Shown here piece after piece: positions 24,990 through 33,317 of a stretch of 53,267 nucleotides of DNA. A program made the position numbers and the translations under genes. Numbering within the stretch: the stretch's first letter is position 1; each line of letters begins with the position of its first letter. The notes beneath the pieces are model-generated. The model was given only the letters and a program-made list of their open reading frames with translations. It was not told the origin of the DNA and did no database searches. Source of the DNA: CAYVXE01 sp964455375 (GTDB taxonomy: Bacteria > Zhuqueibacterota > Zhuqueibacteria > Oceanimicrobiales > Oceanimicrobiaceae); NCBI GenBank assembly GCA_964455375.1, contig CAYVXE010000021.1:1-53267 (forward strand). The letters are read 5' to 3'.

Positions 24990-25931
24990 TTAGGCAGTGC
25001 TTGCACTGTCTGTTTTCTGTTCCTTAATAACGGTCATCGCCGTCGCAATCATACCGGAAATGTCGGACAAATTGGACGGGATGATCAACGAGTTGTTGGT
25101 TTTGGCAAGATTCCCAAACTCGGTAATATAGCGTTCTGCCACGCGTAAGTTTACTGCATTGAGACCGCCTTTCTCATTGATCGCAGAGGCGATTTCACGA
25201 ATTCCTTTTGCCGTTGCTTCGGCGACTTTTTCAATTTCGGCGGCACGACCTTCCGCTTCATTGATGCGTTTTTGTTTTTCACCTTCCGAACGGGCGATTA
25301 ATTCCTGTTTGTCACCTTCGGCGCGGTTGATCTTTGCCTGTTTGTCCCCTTCGGATTCCGCAATCAAAGCCCGTTTTTCCCGCACCGCCCGCATCTGTTT
25401 TTCCATGGCATCTTTAATGCTTTGCGGCGGCACAATATTTTTTACTTCATAACGCGTCACTTTTACACCCCACGGGTCAGACGCTTTATCAACCGCATCC
25501 ACGATTTCCGAATTAATCAATTCACGTTCTTCAAAAGTTTTATCCAGCTCTAATTTACCGATCACACTACGCATGGTGGTCTGTGCCAGTTGCGTGGAAG
25601 CAAATTGGTAATTGTTAATGCCGTACGATGCCCGCGCCGGGTCGATAACCTGAAGATAGAGAATTCCATCTACTTCAACAGCAATATTGTCTCTGGTGAT
25701 ACACGCTTGCGGCGCCACATCCACAGCCTGCTCTTTCATCGTTTGTTTGTAGGCTACCCGGTCCAGAAAAGGTACAAGGACGTGAAATCCAGCCTCAAGT
25801 GTCCCGCTGTATTTCCCGAGCCGTTCAACAATAAAAGCCGATTTCTGCGGCACAATACGAATGGTCTTTGAAAAAGTAATGACAATGACGACAATTAGCC
25901 CTAAAAGAAAAACAGTTCCGATGTTCATCAT
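24990..25931 (-). CDS. qmcA: SPFH/Band 7 paraslipin (QmcA family)
   Basis: Inner-membrane scaffold protein of the stomatin/prohibitin class, 313 residues. One N-terminal membrane helix (4-22) is followed by the SPFH domain (about 25-190; VPQKSAFIVERLGKY, ARASYGINNY, RSVIGKLELDKTFEERE). An Ala/Glu/Lys-rich coiled coil contains three EGDKQ/EGEKQ-type repeats (about 193-225) and a C-terminal oligomerisation tail. Members form large rings in lipid microdomains and influence membrane protease activity. The start has GAGGAGG directly upstream, overlapping the end of nfeD 9 bases away, so the two genes are translationally linked, as in the E. coli qmcA-ybbJ pair. Confidence 0.93.
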   Translation of the reverse strand: MMNIGTVFLLGLIVVIVITFSKTIRIVPQKSAFIVERLGKYSGTLEAGFHVLVPFLDRVAYKQTMKEQAVDVAPQACITRDNIAVEVDGILYLQVIDPARASYGINNYQFASTQLAQTTMRSVIGKLELDKTFEERELINSEIVDAVDKASDPWGVKVTRYEVKNIVPPQSIKDAMEKQMRAVREKRALIAESEGDKQAKINRAEGDKQELIARSEGEKQKRINEAEGRAAEIEKVAEATAKGIREIASAINEKGGLNAVNLRVAERYITEFGNLAKTNNSLIIPSNLSDISGMIATAMTVIKEQKTDSASTA

Positions 25932-25940
25932 ATCCTCCTC

Positions 25941-26396
25941 TTAAATTTGTTTGACAATAAACGTGATATTTTTTTTGCCGATGATTTCCACGACGGTATC
26001 TTCCGGAATCATCTGCTCTGCTTCTGCTTCCCAATTGGTGCCATGAAATTCTACCTTCCCTAAAGCGTTTGGTTTGATTTCCATGGTGACCACTGCTCGC
26101 TGACCCAAAAACTCCTCCAATTCATTGTTGCTGCCTGAATTCGTTTCTAATTTACCCATGAAAATGTTCTTGAACCGTTTACGCAAAACCAGCAGTGAGA
26201 AGACCGATGTGAGCAAGAAAATCAGTAGTTGCATATTGACGGATAAATCCAGGAACGCACAAAGCAACCCCACGACCAGAGCGCCAAAGCCGAAGAAACT
26301 GATGACCAAACCGGATATGGCAAACTCTGAAATAATGAGAAAAAAGCCGATGACAATCCAGATAAATTGTGGTTTGAGTAAATTATTCCAATCCAT
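25941..26396 (-). CDS. nfeD: NfeD-family membrane protein, partner of QmcA
   Basis: A 151-residue NfeD1b-type protein. Three closely spaced membrane helices cover about 10-70 (FIWIVIGFFLIISEF, FFGFGALVVGLLCAFL, LLIFLLTSVFSLLVL). The C-terminal OB-fold, about 90-150, reads LGQRAVVTMEIKPNALGKVEFHGTNWEA. The length matches the short class, which lacks the ClpP-like protease domain. NfeD proteins pair with SPFH proteins and probably anchor or modulate them. ATG at 26396 has AGGAG upstream. The 5' region carries a long inverted repeat (26442-26520). Confidence 0.92.
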   Translation of the reverse strand: MDWNNLLKPQFIWIVIGFFLIISEFAISGLVISFFGFGALVVGLLCAFLDLSVNMQLLIFLLTSVFSLLVLRKRFKNIFMGKLETNSGSNNELEEFLGQRAVVTMEIKPNALGKVEFHGTNWEAEAEQMIPEDTVVEIIGKKNITFIVKQI

Positions 26397-26441
26397 TTTT
26401 CATCTCCTGTTGTTTGGTGTTTCATCGCAGAAGTAGGGGCT

Positions 26442-26520
26442 TGTTGAAAGTCTCCTGAATTTTCCGTGGGAAAGCCGGGACTTTTTTCCCTGAAGTTAGG
26501 AGCGATGAAAGCTTTCAACA
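26442..26520 (-). promoter_or_regulatory. Long imperfect hairpin in the nfeD 5' region
   Basis: TGTTGAAAG (26442-26450) pairs perfectly with CTTTCAACA (26512-26520). Inside, CTCCT (26452-26456) matches AGGAG (26498-26502), and a GGGA/TCCC hairpin sits in the middle. The branched shape suggests either a palindromic repeat element or an RNA element in the leader of nfeD-qmcA. No terminator is attached. Confidence 0.4.
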
Positions 26521-26624
26521 TACTCCTAAAGTGGCGATTTATAATGCGCCAATGAATGCAACAAAGCACTAACGGGTTACAACGTCTGCAATTGAAACAC
26601 CTGAGTGCCGTTATTATTCACCAA

Positions 26625-27947
26625 TTAATGGTGTTCGTACCATTTTTCTACCACCAGAGAATCGATGATTTGCTGTCCACGGTGTCCGAAAATCGGATGC
26701 GGCTGCAAAGACAATTCATCCGCTAATTTCATGGCAACAAGGCCGGGTGATTCTCCGGTTTCTTTTGATTTTTGCAAAACGGTACGTGTAGTCTGATAAA
26801 TAGAATGCTGCCAATTCCGGGACAAGTGCTTTTCAAACATTGGATCATCGGTGACGTAACCGAATTGTTCATCTGCACAGTTCACAATCCCCATGCGATT
26901 GTTGAGGAAATCCGGGACATAAACGACGCCGTGTTTTTGTAAAAGCACATCATCCCGTTCGGCATCTTCCAGTTGATTGTTTGCGGCTCCGCATACAATT
27001 TTTGCCTTGATGCCGGGAATGGTCTGCGGATTCAAAACGGCGCCGGTAGCGCAGGGCGCAACCACATCGCATTCTTCACGTAAAATGGAATTATCGCCGC
27101 GAGGCACGACTGTCGCTTCGAAATTTCTTTCTGCAAGCTCTTGTTTGAGAGCTTCGACATTTTCCGGGTTGATGTCGCAGGCGATAATTTTAGCAGCATT
27201 TTTTTCGAAGAGAAACCGGATTAACGGAGCACCCACGTGCCCCATTCCTTGCACTGCCACTACTTTCTTCTCCAGTGTTCCCATCCTGCAAAAATCAAGC
27301 GCTGCTTCCATACCGCAGACGACGCCTCTGGCTGTAGGAATTGACGGATTCCCGCTGCCGCCTAACTTTCCAGGAATACAGGTAGTAAACCGCGTTTCCT
27401 GAAAGATGTTGGCCATATCTTCGACACTGGTTCCCACATCTTCCGCGGTGACGTAACAACCGCGAATGGCAGTCATAAGCCGCCCGTAGTCCCGGTAGAG
27501 TTCCAACCGGATCGCCGGATCATTCTTGTCATAATCCGGATTGTGTGCCATCACGCCTTTCCCGCCACCCCACCAAAGACCGGCCAGGGCATTTTTTCTG
27601 GTCATCCCTTTCGAGAGACGCAGGCCGTCGCGAATATAGTCCTCCACGGTATCATAGGACCAGTAGCGAATACCGCCGGCCGCCTGTCCACGACAGGTTC
27701 GATGGACAAATGCTCCCTGTAAGATTGAAAATTGGTGATTCACTTGAAAAAAAACACCCTCATGCTGCATAAAATCACGCGTGTCGTTTTGAATTAGATC
27801 AGCTATGGGTTGCAGTTGGGAGTGTGAAGGGACGACTTTTCCAGTTTTCTTGTCATACACAAAATGAAAGCGACGGATATCCTTTTCCATTAAATAGGTT
27901 ACAAAAGTCTTTATGTCTGCTGACATTAAATCGTCTACGGTTTTCAT
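26625..27947 (-). CDS. Glu/Leu/Phe/Val-type amino-acid dehydrogenase
   Basis: NAD(P)-dependent oxidative deaminase of the ELFV family, 440 residues from the ATG at 27947 (an adjacent GTG at 27950 is also in frame). Substrate and catalytic region AAGGIRYW...LSKGMTRKNALAGLWWGGGKGV contains the conserved lysines K118 and K130 and the glycine-rich loop. The Rossmann motif is GMGHVGAPL, followed by D of IIACDIN. Residues that separate glutamate from leucine/phenylalanine use cannot be settled by eye; the WWGGGKGV loop is not the usual PxGGxKGG of glutamate dehydrogenase. It is divergent from an amino-acid permease gene, which fits amino-acid catabolism. Confidence 0.85.
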   Translation of the reverse strand: MKTVDDLMSADIKTFVTYLMEKDIRRFHFVYDKKTGKVVPSHSQLQPIADLIQNDTRDFMQHEGVFFQVNHQFSILQGAFVHRTCRGQAAGGIRYWSYDTVEDYIRDGLRLSKGMTRKNALAGLWWGGGKGVMAHNPDYDKNDPAIRLELYRDYGRLMTAIRGCYVTAEDVGTSVEDMANIFQETRFTTCIPGKLGGSGNPSIPTARGVVCGMEAALDFCRMGTLEKKVVAVQGMGHVGAPLIRFLFEKNAAKIIACDINPENVEALKQELAERNFEATVVPRGDNSILREECDVVAPCATGAVLNPQTIPGIKAKIVCGAANNQLEDAERDDVLLQKHGVVYVPDFLNNRMGIVNCADEQFGYVTDDPMFEKHLSRNWQHSIYQTTRTVLQKSKETGESPGLVAMKLADELSLQPHPIFGHRGQQIIDSLVVEKWYEHH

Positions 27948-28175
27948 CACGACACCTGCTTTTTAAAAGTTTTATGATGGTAGGAAAATAATTTAATATA
28001 CTATTGACTGCTTAAAACTGCAAACTATTTTAAGTGGAGAAAATAGTTTTGTGGCAGGAGAAAAGCGAAAGCACAAATGACAAAATTCCAATTCGTTTCA
28101 AAACATAAATTTTAATAGACCTGGCGCTTTTAAGAATTTGACACATACGGCGGACATTTTAAAAACGTCCATTTA

Positions 28176-28204
28176 TTGACTTTGTGATCAGCATTTTGTA
28201 TTCT
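28176..28204 (+). promoter_or_regulatory. Promoter for the amino-acid permease gene
   Basis: TTGACT (28176-28181) and TATTCT (28199-28204) are spaced by 17 bases. The -10 ends 24 bases before the ATG at 28229, so the leader is very short. An imperfect dyad GGAC-N11-GTCC lies directly upstream of the -35 and may be an operator. Confidence 0.55.
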
Positions 28205-28228
28205 TGCAGAATTCCTTTCTAAAATACA

Positions 28229-29653
28229 ATGAACAATTCGAAGAAAACAATGACGTCTAAACTCCGATTTAGTAAAGAAGATTTTTTTTCAGAAGAAACA
28301 GAATTAGATCGACGGTTGGGTTTAACCGAAGCATTTTCCATCGTCATCAGCAGAATCATCGGTTCGGGTATATTCAGAACCCCTGCACCGATTATGATAC
28401 TGGTAGGCACCGTAAGTCTGTTTTATGGTATCTGGATCATCGGTGGTATCGCGACACTCCTCGGGGCATTTCTCTATGCAGAACTCGTAGCCATGATGCC
28501 GAAATCCGGTGGTCCCTATGCATATTTAAAAGCTGCCTATCCCCCCGTCTGGACTTTTCTACGCGGCTGGGCAATGTTTTTTGTGTCGGAGACGGCGTCC
28601 ATTGCTGCCGTTGCTCTGGTGTTTGCGGAATACGGGAATGCCCTTTATGCACTGCTGAACAACGGTCAGCATTATTCACATGTGACGGAAATATTAATTG
28701 CTCTCGGTGTTATCTGGCTCATGACGGCGATCAATTGTTTTGGTGTTTTACTGAGTGGGGTTGTGCAAAACATTTTCGGGTTATTAAAATTACTGGCTCT
28801 TGGTGCCATTATTTCAATGGGATTTTCGAAAGCAGGTCATGTAGCAAATTTCACCACCTCTTTTTGGCCGGATAAATTCGACTGGTCTACCATGCTTGCC
28901 ATGGGTGCTGCCCTGCGTTATGGTTTCTTTGCTTACAGCGGCTGGGAAGGCCCCACTTACATCGCAGAAGAAATTCGCAATCCCAGACGTAATTTGCCTT
29001 TGGCCATGCTTCTGGGCATTTTCGGGGTGATGCTTCTCTACCTTGCGGCGAACACCGCATATATTTATCAGCTCTCGGTGCCACAGATTCAGCAATCCAA
29101 ATGGGTTGCCACAGAAGCGATGAAGGCTGCCATAGGCACTGCCGGCGGCGTTATGATCTCAATAGCGGTGATGTTGAACACTTTTGGGAACGTCAGCACA
29201 CAGGTTTTGGTCAAAGCACGAACCTGGTACGCCATGGCGAAGGACGGACTGTTTTTTGGTGTATTGGCGAAAGTACATCCAAAGTACAAAACACCAAACA
29301 ATGCTCTTCTTGTACAAGGACTTTGGGCAACCGTTCTGCTTATCGGCGCCGGTTTCGCCGGCAGCGCTTATGAAGCGATTATCGATTTCTTTTCCTTCTC
29401 GTCAACCGTTTTTAATATTATGACATTCGCGTCTGTTTGGGTTCTGCGTAAAAAATTTCCGGATGCGCCGCGGCCTTACAAAACCTGGGGCTATCCGTTC
29501 ACACTTATTCTGGTTCTCACGATTCAGATTTGGTTCTTAATAACCACCTTGATTACAGCCTTCATACCATCTATTCTTGGAGCACTTTTAACCTGTAGCG
29601 GGCTGCTTTATTATTACCGGGATGATCTGTTGAGGTTTTTTCGTAAGAAATAA
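28229..29653 (+). CDS. APC-superfamily amino-acid permease
   Basis: Inner-membrane transporter, 474 residues with about 12 membrane helices. The helix 1 signature ISRIIGSGIFRTPAPI is the unwound GSGIF segment that binds the amino-acid alpha group. YSGWEGPTYIAEEIRNPRRNLP is the conserved helix 6 to loop motif of the L-type (LAT) subgroup. Substrate is probably a neutral amino acid, but this is family inference. Start is ATG at 28229 or the ATG at 28250; neither has a strong ribosome site. It is divergent from the amino-acid dehydrogenase, suggesting uptake and breakdown of the same class of substrate, and ends at a strong terminator. Confidence 0.9.
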   Translation: MNNSKKTMTSKLRFSKEDFFSEETELDRRLGLTEAFSIVISRIIGSGIFRTPAPIMILVGTVSLFYGIWIIGGIATLLGAFLYAELVAMMPKSGGPYAYLKAAYPPVWTFLRGWAMFFVSETASIAAVALVFAEYGNALYALLNNGQHYSHVTEILIALGVIWLMTAINCFGVLLSGVVQNIFGLLKLLALGAIISMGFSKAGHVANFTTSFWPDKFDWSTMLAMGAALRYGFFAYSGWEGPTYIAEEIRNPRRNLPLAMLLGIFGVMLLYLAANTAYIYQLSVPQIQQSKWVATEAMKAAIGTAGGVMISIAVMLNTFGNVSTQVLVKARTWYAMAKDGLFFGVLAKVHPKYKTPNNALLVQGLWATVLLIGAGFAGSAYEAIIDFFSFSSTVFNIMTFASVWVLRKKFPDAPRPYKTWGYPFTLILVLTIQIWFLITTLITAFIPSILGALLTCSGLLYYYRDDLLRFFRKK

Positions 29654-29686
29654 ATGTAACCATCCATAAAAATTACCATTGAACAT

Positions 29687-29717
29687 AACTGGCCTGATTA
29701 CGGGTCAGTTTTTTTAT
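29687..29717 (+). terminator. Rho-independent terminator after the permease
   Basis: AACTGGCC (29687-29694) pairs with GGTCAGTT (29703-29710), eight pairs with one wobble and an 8-base loop. A run of T follows. Confidence 0.85.
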
Positions 29718-29871
29718 TTGATTTATTCGAAAAAAAACAGTACCGTAAATTTAATTAATAACCACCATTAAAACAAACACCTATCTTACAATTCCCGGTT
29801 AAATAAGAATTTATTATAAATTATTTTGATATAGTTATCATTTATGTTTCATCTTCAAAGGAGGTCCCTCA

Positions 29872-30765
29872 ATGAAAAAACGATATCTGTTGGTTTTCAC
29901 TTTTTTGTTGAGTCTGACTGTTAACATCGCAGTTGGGCAGGAAGATTTTTCGAAAGTAAATGTCAAAGCAACGAAAGTTGCAGGCAATGTCTATATGATT
30001 ACGGGATTGGATGATATGACAGCTTTCAGCGGCGGAAATATCGGCGTCTGTGCAGGGAAGGACGGCGTTGTCATTGTGGACTCAAAAATGGCTCCGTTGA
30101 GCGACAAAATAAAAAAGGTTATTCATGAGCTCGGCGGAGACAATCCGAAATACATCATTAACACGCATGTTCACGGAGACCACACAGGTGGCAATGCAGC
30201 ATTCCGGAAAGACGGTACCATCATTGCCCAGACCAATGTCAGGAAACGACTCATGGCTGATAAACCGGAAGACCTCTGGCCGGTTATCACATTCGACCAG
30301 TCTCTTTCCATTCATTTCAACGGCGAAGAAATCAAAGTGATGCATTACCCGCACGGTCATACCGACGGCGATGCCGTGATTTATTTCAAAGGTTCAAATG
30401 TTGTCCATATGGGTGATCTTTATTTTTCCGGAATTTTCCCTTTTGTTGACCTCGATAATGGTGGGAGTGTAACCGGTTACATCGATGATATTAAGAAAAT
30501 TATTCCCGAACTGAAAGATGATGTCAAGATTATTCCCGGTCACGGCCCACTTTCAACTCTGCGTGATCTGAAGACCAATTTAAGAATGCTCGAGGAAACC
30601 ACGGCGCTGGTCAGAAAAAAGATGCAGGCTGGGGAGAGTCTCGATATGATCAAAAAAGAAGGCCTGCAAGAGGAGTGGAAATCCTGGTCATGGTTTTTCA
30701 TCACGGCTGACCGCTGGATTGAGACCATTTACAACAGTTACACAAACGATGCCCCAAAAATGTAG
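29872..30765 (+). CDS. Exported metallo-beta-lactamase-fold hydrolase
   Basis: Secreted zinc hydrolase, 297 residues, with a signal peptide (1-23, ending AVGQ). Zinc ligands are all visible: HVHGDH (H99, H101, D103, H104), H163 in HGHTDGD, D182 in HMGDLYF and H224 in PGHGP. This is the HxHxDH MBL fold seen in class B beta-lactamases and in the related periplasmic cyclase/SoxH-like group. There is no basis to claim antibiotic hydrolysis, and the order of elements resembles the general MBL-fold group. AAAGGAGG stands 7 bases before the ATG. It heads a possible operon with the 54-codon membrane gene and the EIIA-fused permease. Confidence 0.9.
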   Translation: MKKRYLLVFTFLLSLTVNIAVGQEDFSKVNVKATKVAGNVYMITGLDDMTAFSGGNIGVCAGKDGVVIVDSKMAPLSDKIKKVIHELGGDNPKYIINTHVHGDHTGGNAAFRKDGTIIAQTNVRKRLMADKPEDLWPVITFDQSLSIHFNGEEIKVMHYPHGHTDGDAVIYFKGSNVVHMGDLYFSGIFPFVDLDNGGSVTGYIDDIKKIIPELKDDVKIIPGHGPLSTLRDLKTNLRMLEETTALVRKKMQAGESLDMIKKEGLQEEWKSWSWFFITADRWIETIYNSYTNDAPKM

Positions 30766-30820
30766 TCTTCCGAACCGTTTTCGATTTCAAGAGACGTAAA
30801 CGAAATTTATTGAGGCTATC

Positions 30821-30985
30821 ATGAATGGTAAAATGGCGGCCCTGTTACTTGTTGGGATTTGTATTGTACTTGTAATTCTATTAATCACAAACACGATCAA
30901 GATGAAATTAAGCGGTGCCGTTTTCGCAATCTCCCTGGTTGCGCTTGGGCTGCTTTCGAAAGGCTTCCTGAAAAAGGGAAAATAA
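30821..30985 (+). CDS. 54-residue two-helix membrane protein
   Basis: Short frame supported by GAGG five bases before the ATG and by tight placement between the MBL-fold gene (stop 30765) and the next permease (start 31028). The product has two hydrophobic helices (about 6-23 and 31-46) separated by a basic turn (NTIKMK), and a lysine-rich tail (KKGK), so both ends should face the cytoplasm. No family recognised. It might be an accessory subunit of the following permease; that is inferred from position only. Confidence 0.6.
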   Translation: MNGKMAALLLVGICIVLVILLITNTIKMKLSGAVFAISLVALGLLSKGFLKKGK

Positions 30986-31027
30986 AATAGCTGTGTACGT
31001 AGAACATCTTTTTAAAGGTGAAGGAAT

Positions 31028-33124
31028 ATGGCTGTTCTTGACAAATCCACACAATTAAAAAAGGAATTATCGCTTTTTAAAATTTACGCCCTGGCTACCG
31101 GCGCCACGTTGAGTTCCGGATTTTTCCTGCTACCGGCTCTGGCAGCGGCACAGGCAGGCCCGGCGGTGGTTTTGTGCTATTTAATTGCCGCGGTTCATCT
31201 GATTCCGGCGGTTTTCAGCATGGCGGAGCTTTCCACAGCCATGCCGCGTGCCGGTGGCATTTATTATTTTCTTGACCGCAGTCTGGGCCCACTTTTCGGC
31301 ACCATCGGTGGAATTGGTACCTGGTTGGCGCTGGTGTTGAAAATCGCCTTTGCTTTGATCGGTATGGGAGCTTATCTCAGCCTGTTTTTTCGGAATGTTC
31401 CAATCGTGCCGTTGGCCATTGGATTAGCTTTTGTTTTCGGCTGGATAAATTTATATGGCGCCAAAAAATCCGGCGGATTTCAGGTGGTCCTGGTCATCGG
31501 GCTGCTCATCATTCTCGGAGGTTTTATGGGCCACGGCTTATCTGAAATAAACCTGGCACATTTCAGGAATTTCTGGGGTGCCGGTTTTGATAGCATTTAC
31601 AGCACTGCGGGTCTGGTCTATATCAGTTATGTGGGCATCACCAATATTGCAAGCGTCGCCGAGGAGGTGAAAAATCCGGAAAAGAACCTGCCGCTGGGGA
31701 TGTTTTTGGCCTTGATTTCAGCCATCGGTATTTTTGCAATCGGTACTACGGTTATGGTTGGGGTTATTCCGCCGCAGGAGTTTTTAAATGACTTAACTCC
31801 TGTGGCTACGGCCGCTAAAATACTAATGGGTCCAAAAGGCGCCATTTTAGTGTCGGTCGCCGCAGTTCTATCCTTTTTTTCGGTTTCTAATGCAGCGATT
31901 CTCAGCGCTTCCCGATATCCGCTTGCCATGAGCCGGGATCATCTTTTCCCCCGTTTTTTCAGACGTCTCAATAAGCATCGAACGCCACATTTCGGCATCT
32001 ATGTAACGGTACTCATCGTTGTTTTCATTTTGCTGGTATTCGATCCGACAAAAATCGCTAAACTGGCCAGTGCGTTTCAGCTTCTTCTTTTCGCTCTCAG
32101 TTGTCTGGCGGTCATCATCATGAGGGAAAGTAAGATCGAATCGTATGATCCGGGCTACCGGTCACCGTTTTATCCATGGATGCAGATTTTTGGCATCATT
32201 GCCCCGATATTTTTAATTGCTGAAATGGGAATATACCCAACCTTGTTTATCGTCGGTCTAATCATCGTAGGAACGGCCTGGTATTTCAATTACGCCAGAA
32301 CAAAAGTCGTCCGTGACGGCGCCATTTACCACATGTTTGCCAAATGGGGTGAACGTAAATATTGGGGTTTGGACCGGGAACTGCGCGGGATCATGAAAGA
32401 AAAAGGCCTGCGTAAACAGGACCCGTTTGATTTCGTCATTGCACACGCAGATATTATCGATATTTCAAAACCTGTCACGTTTGAAAATGTGGTGCAACAA
32501 GCATCGGAGGAATTTGCCAAAAAACTCAACGTTGATTCTGGAATTCTCATAGAAAGCTTTTTGCAGGGTACAAGAGTTGGTGCCACGCCGGTTTCCCACG
32601 GCGTGGCGCTGCCGCACACACGGTTACCCAATTTAACTCACCCCGAAATCGTTATCATCAGGACAAAACAAGCTGTTGCTGTCGATATCCATGATGAATT
32701 TCTCGGCCAGCAGGAACACGATGAACCGGTGCACGCATTTTTCTTTTTAATCAGTCCTGAAGATGATCCCGGACAGCATTTACGACTGTTGGCGCAGATC
32801 GCCGGTCAGGTGGACGATGAGAATTTCATGAAATCCTGGCTGAAAGCTAAAGACGAACAGCAGTTAAAGGAGTTACTGTGCAGAGGCGACTATTCACTTT
32901 CTTTACAGATTAAATCAACGGATAAGTCTGCTCAACTTATTGGCATGACTGTAACTGACGCCGGGTTTCCTGAAGGAACGCTTGTTACGTTGATTCGCCG
33001 GCAAGGTGACGTCATCATTCCCGGAAGCAGCACTATTTTCAAAGAAAACGACCTGCTCACGATCATTGGGGAACCATTTGGCATCCAGGAGATCAGGCAA
33101 TTCTATATTGATGGTGATGCTTAA
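31028..33124 (+). CDS. APC-type permease fused to PTS EIIA-like and RCK-C-like domains
   Basis: A 698-residue fusion. Residues 1 to about 430 are a 12-helix amino-acid permease (TGATLSSGFFLLPAL in helix 1; EEVKNPEKNLPLG after helix 6). About 475-620 matches the EIIA domain of fructose/mannitol-type PTS, with the phospho-acceptor histidine H530 in GVALPHTRLP. About 630-695 resembles the TrkA/RCK C-terminal ligand-binding domain (LIGMTVTDAGFPEGTLVTLIRRQGD...DLLTIIGEP). Both C-terminal parts are cytoplasmic regulatory domains, so transport may be set by PTS phosphorylation and by a small ligand. AAGGA precedes the ATG. No other PTS gene is in the window. Confidence 0.88.
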   Translation: MAVLDKSTQLKKELSLFKIYALATGATLSSGFFLLPALAAAQAGPAVVLCYLIAAVHLIPAVFSMAELSTAMPRAGGIYYFLDRSLGPLFGTIGGIGTWLALVLKIAFALIGMGAYLSLFFRNVPIVPLAIGLAFVFGWINLYGAKKSGGFQVVLVIGLLIILGGFMGHGLSEINLAHFRNFWGAGFDSIYSTAGLVYISYVGITNIASVAEEVKNPEKNLPLGMFLALISAIGIFAIGTTVMVGVIPPQEFLNDLTPVATAAKILMGPKGAILVSVAAVLSFFSVSNAAILSASRYPLAMSRDHLFPRFFRRLNKHRTPHFGIYVTVLIVVFILLVFDPTKIAKLASAFQLLLFALSCLAVIIMRESKIESYDPGYRSPFYPWMQIFGIIAPIFLIAEMGIYPTLFIVGLIIVGTAWYFNYARTKVVRDGAIYHMFAKWGERKYWGLDRELRGIMKEKGLRKQDPFDFVIAHADIIDISKPVTFENVVQQASEEFAKKLNVDSGILIESFLQGTRVGATPVSHGVALPHTRLPNLTHPEIVIIRTKQAVAVDIHDEFLGQQEHDEPVHAFFFLISPEDDPGQHLRLLAQIAGQVDDENFMKSWLKAKDEQQLKELLCRGDYSLSLQIKSTDKSAQLIGMTVTDAGFPEGTLVTLIRRQGDVIIPGSSTIFKENDLLTIIGEPFGIQEIRQFYIDGDA

Positions 33125-33317
33125 AAAATTTCCTGCAAAACAGAGTCACACAGTTCCTAAAAAATAAAAAAAACGTCATAACCACGAAACCATCTTACAA
33201 CATAAAATCACAGCAATACCCGGTAAGTAAATAATAAAATTCCTTTCATCTGATTTCTTTTTTGCGTTTTTTTCTTTTTGACTGACTATCCTCTTAAAAT
33301 TTAAAATTCAGGTTATC

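Noticed and set aside
29872..30765. Beta-lactamase resistance gene
   Set aside because: The HxHxDH motif is shared by many MBL-fold enzymes; nothing specific for lactam hydrolysis is seen.
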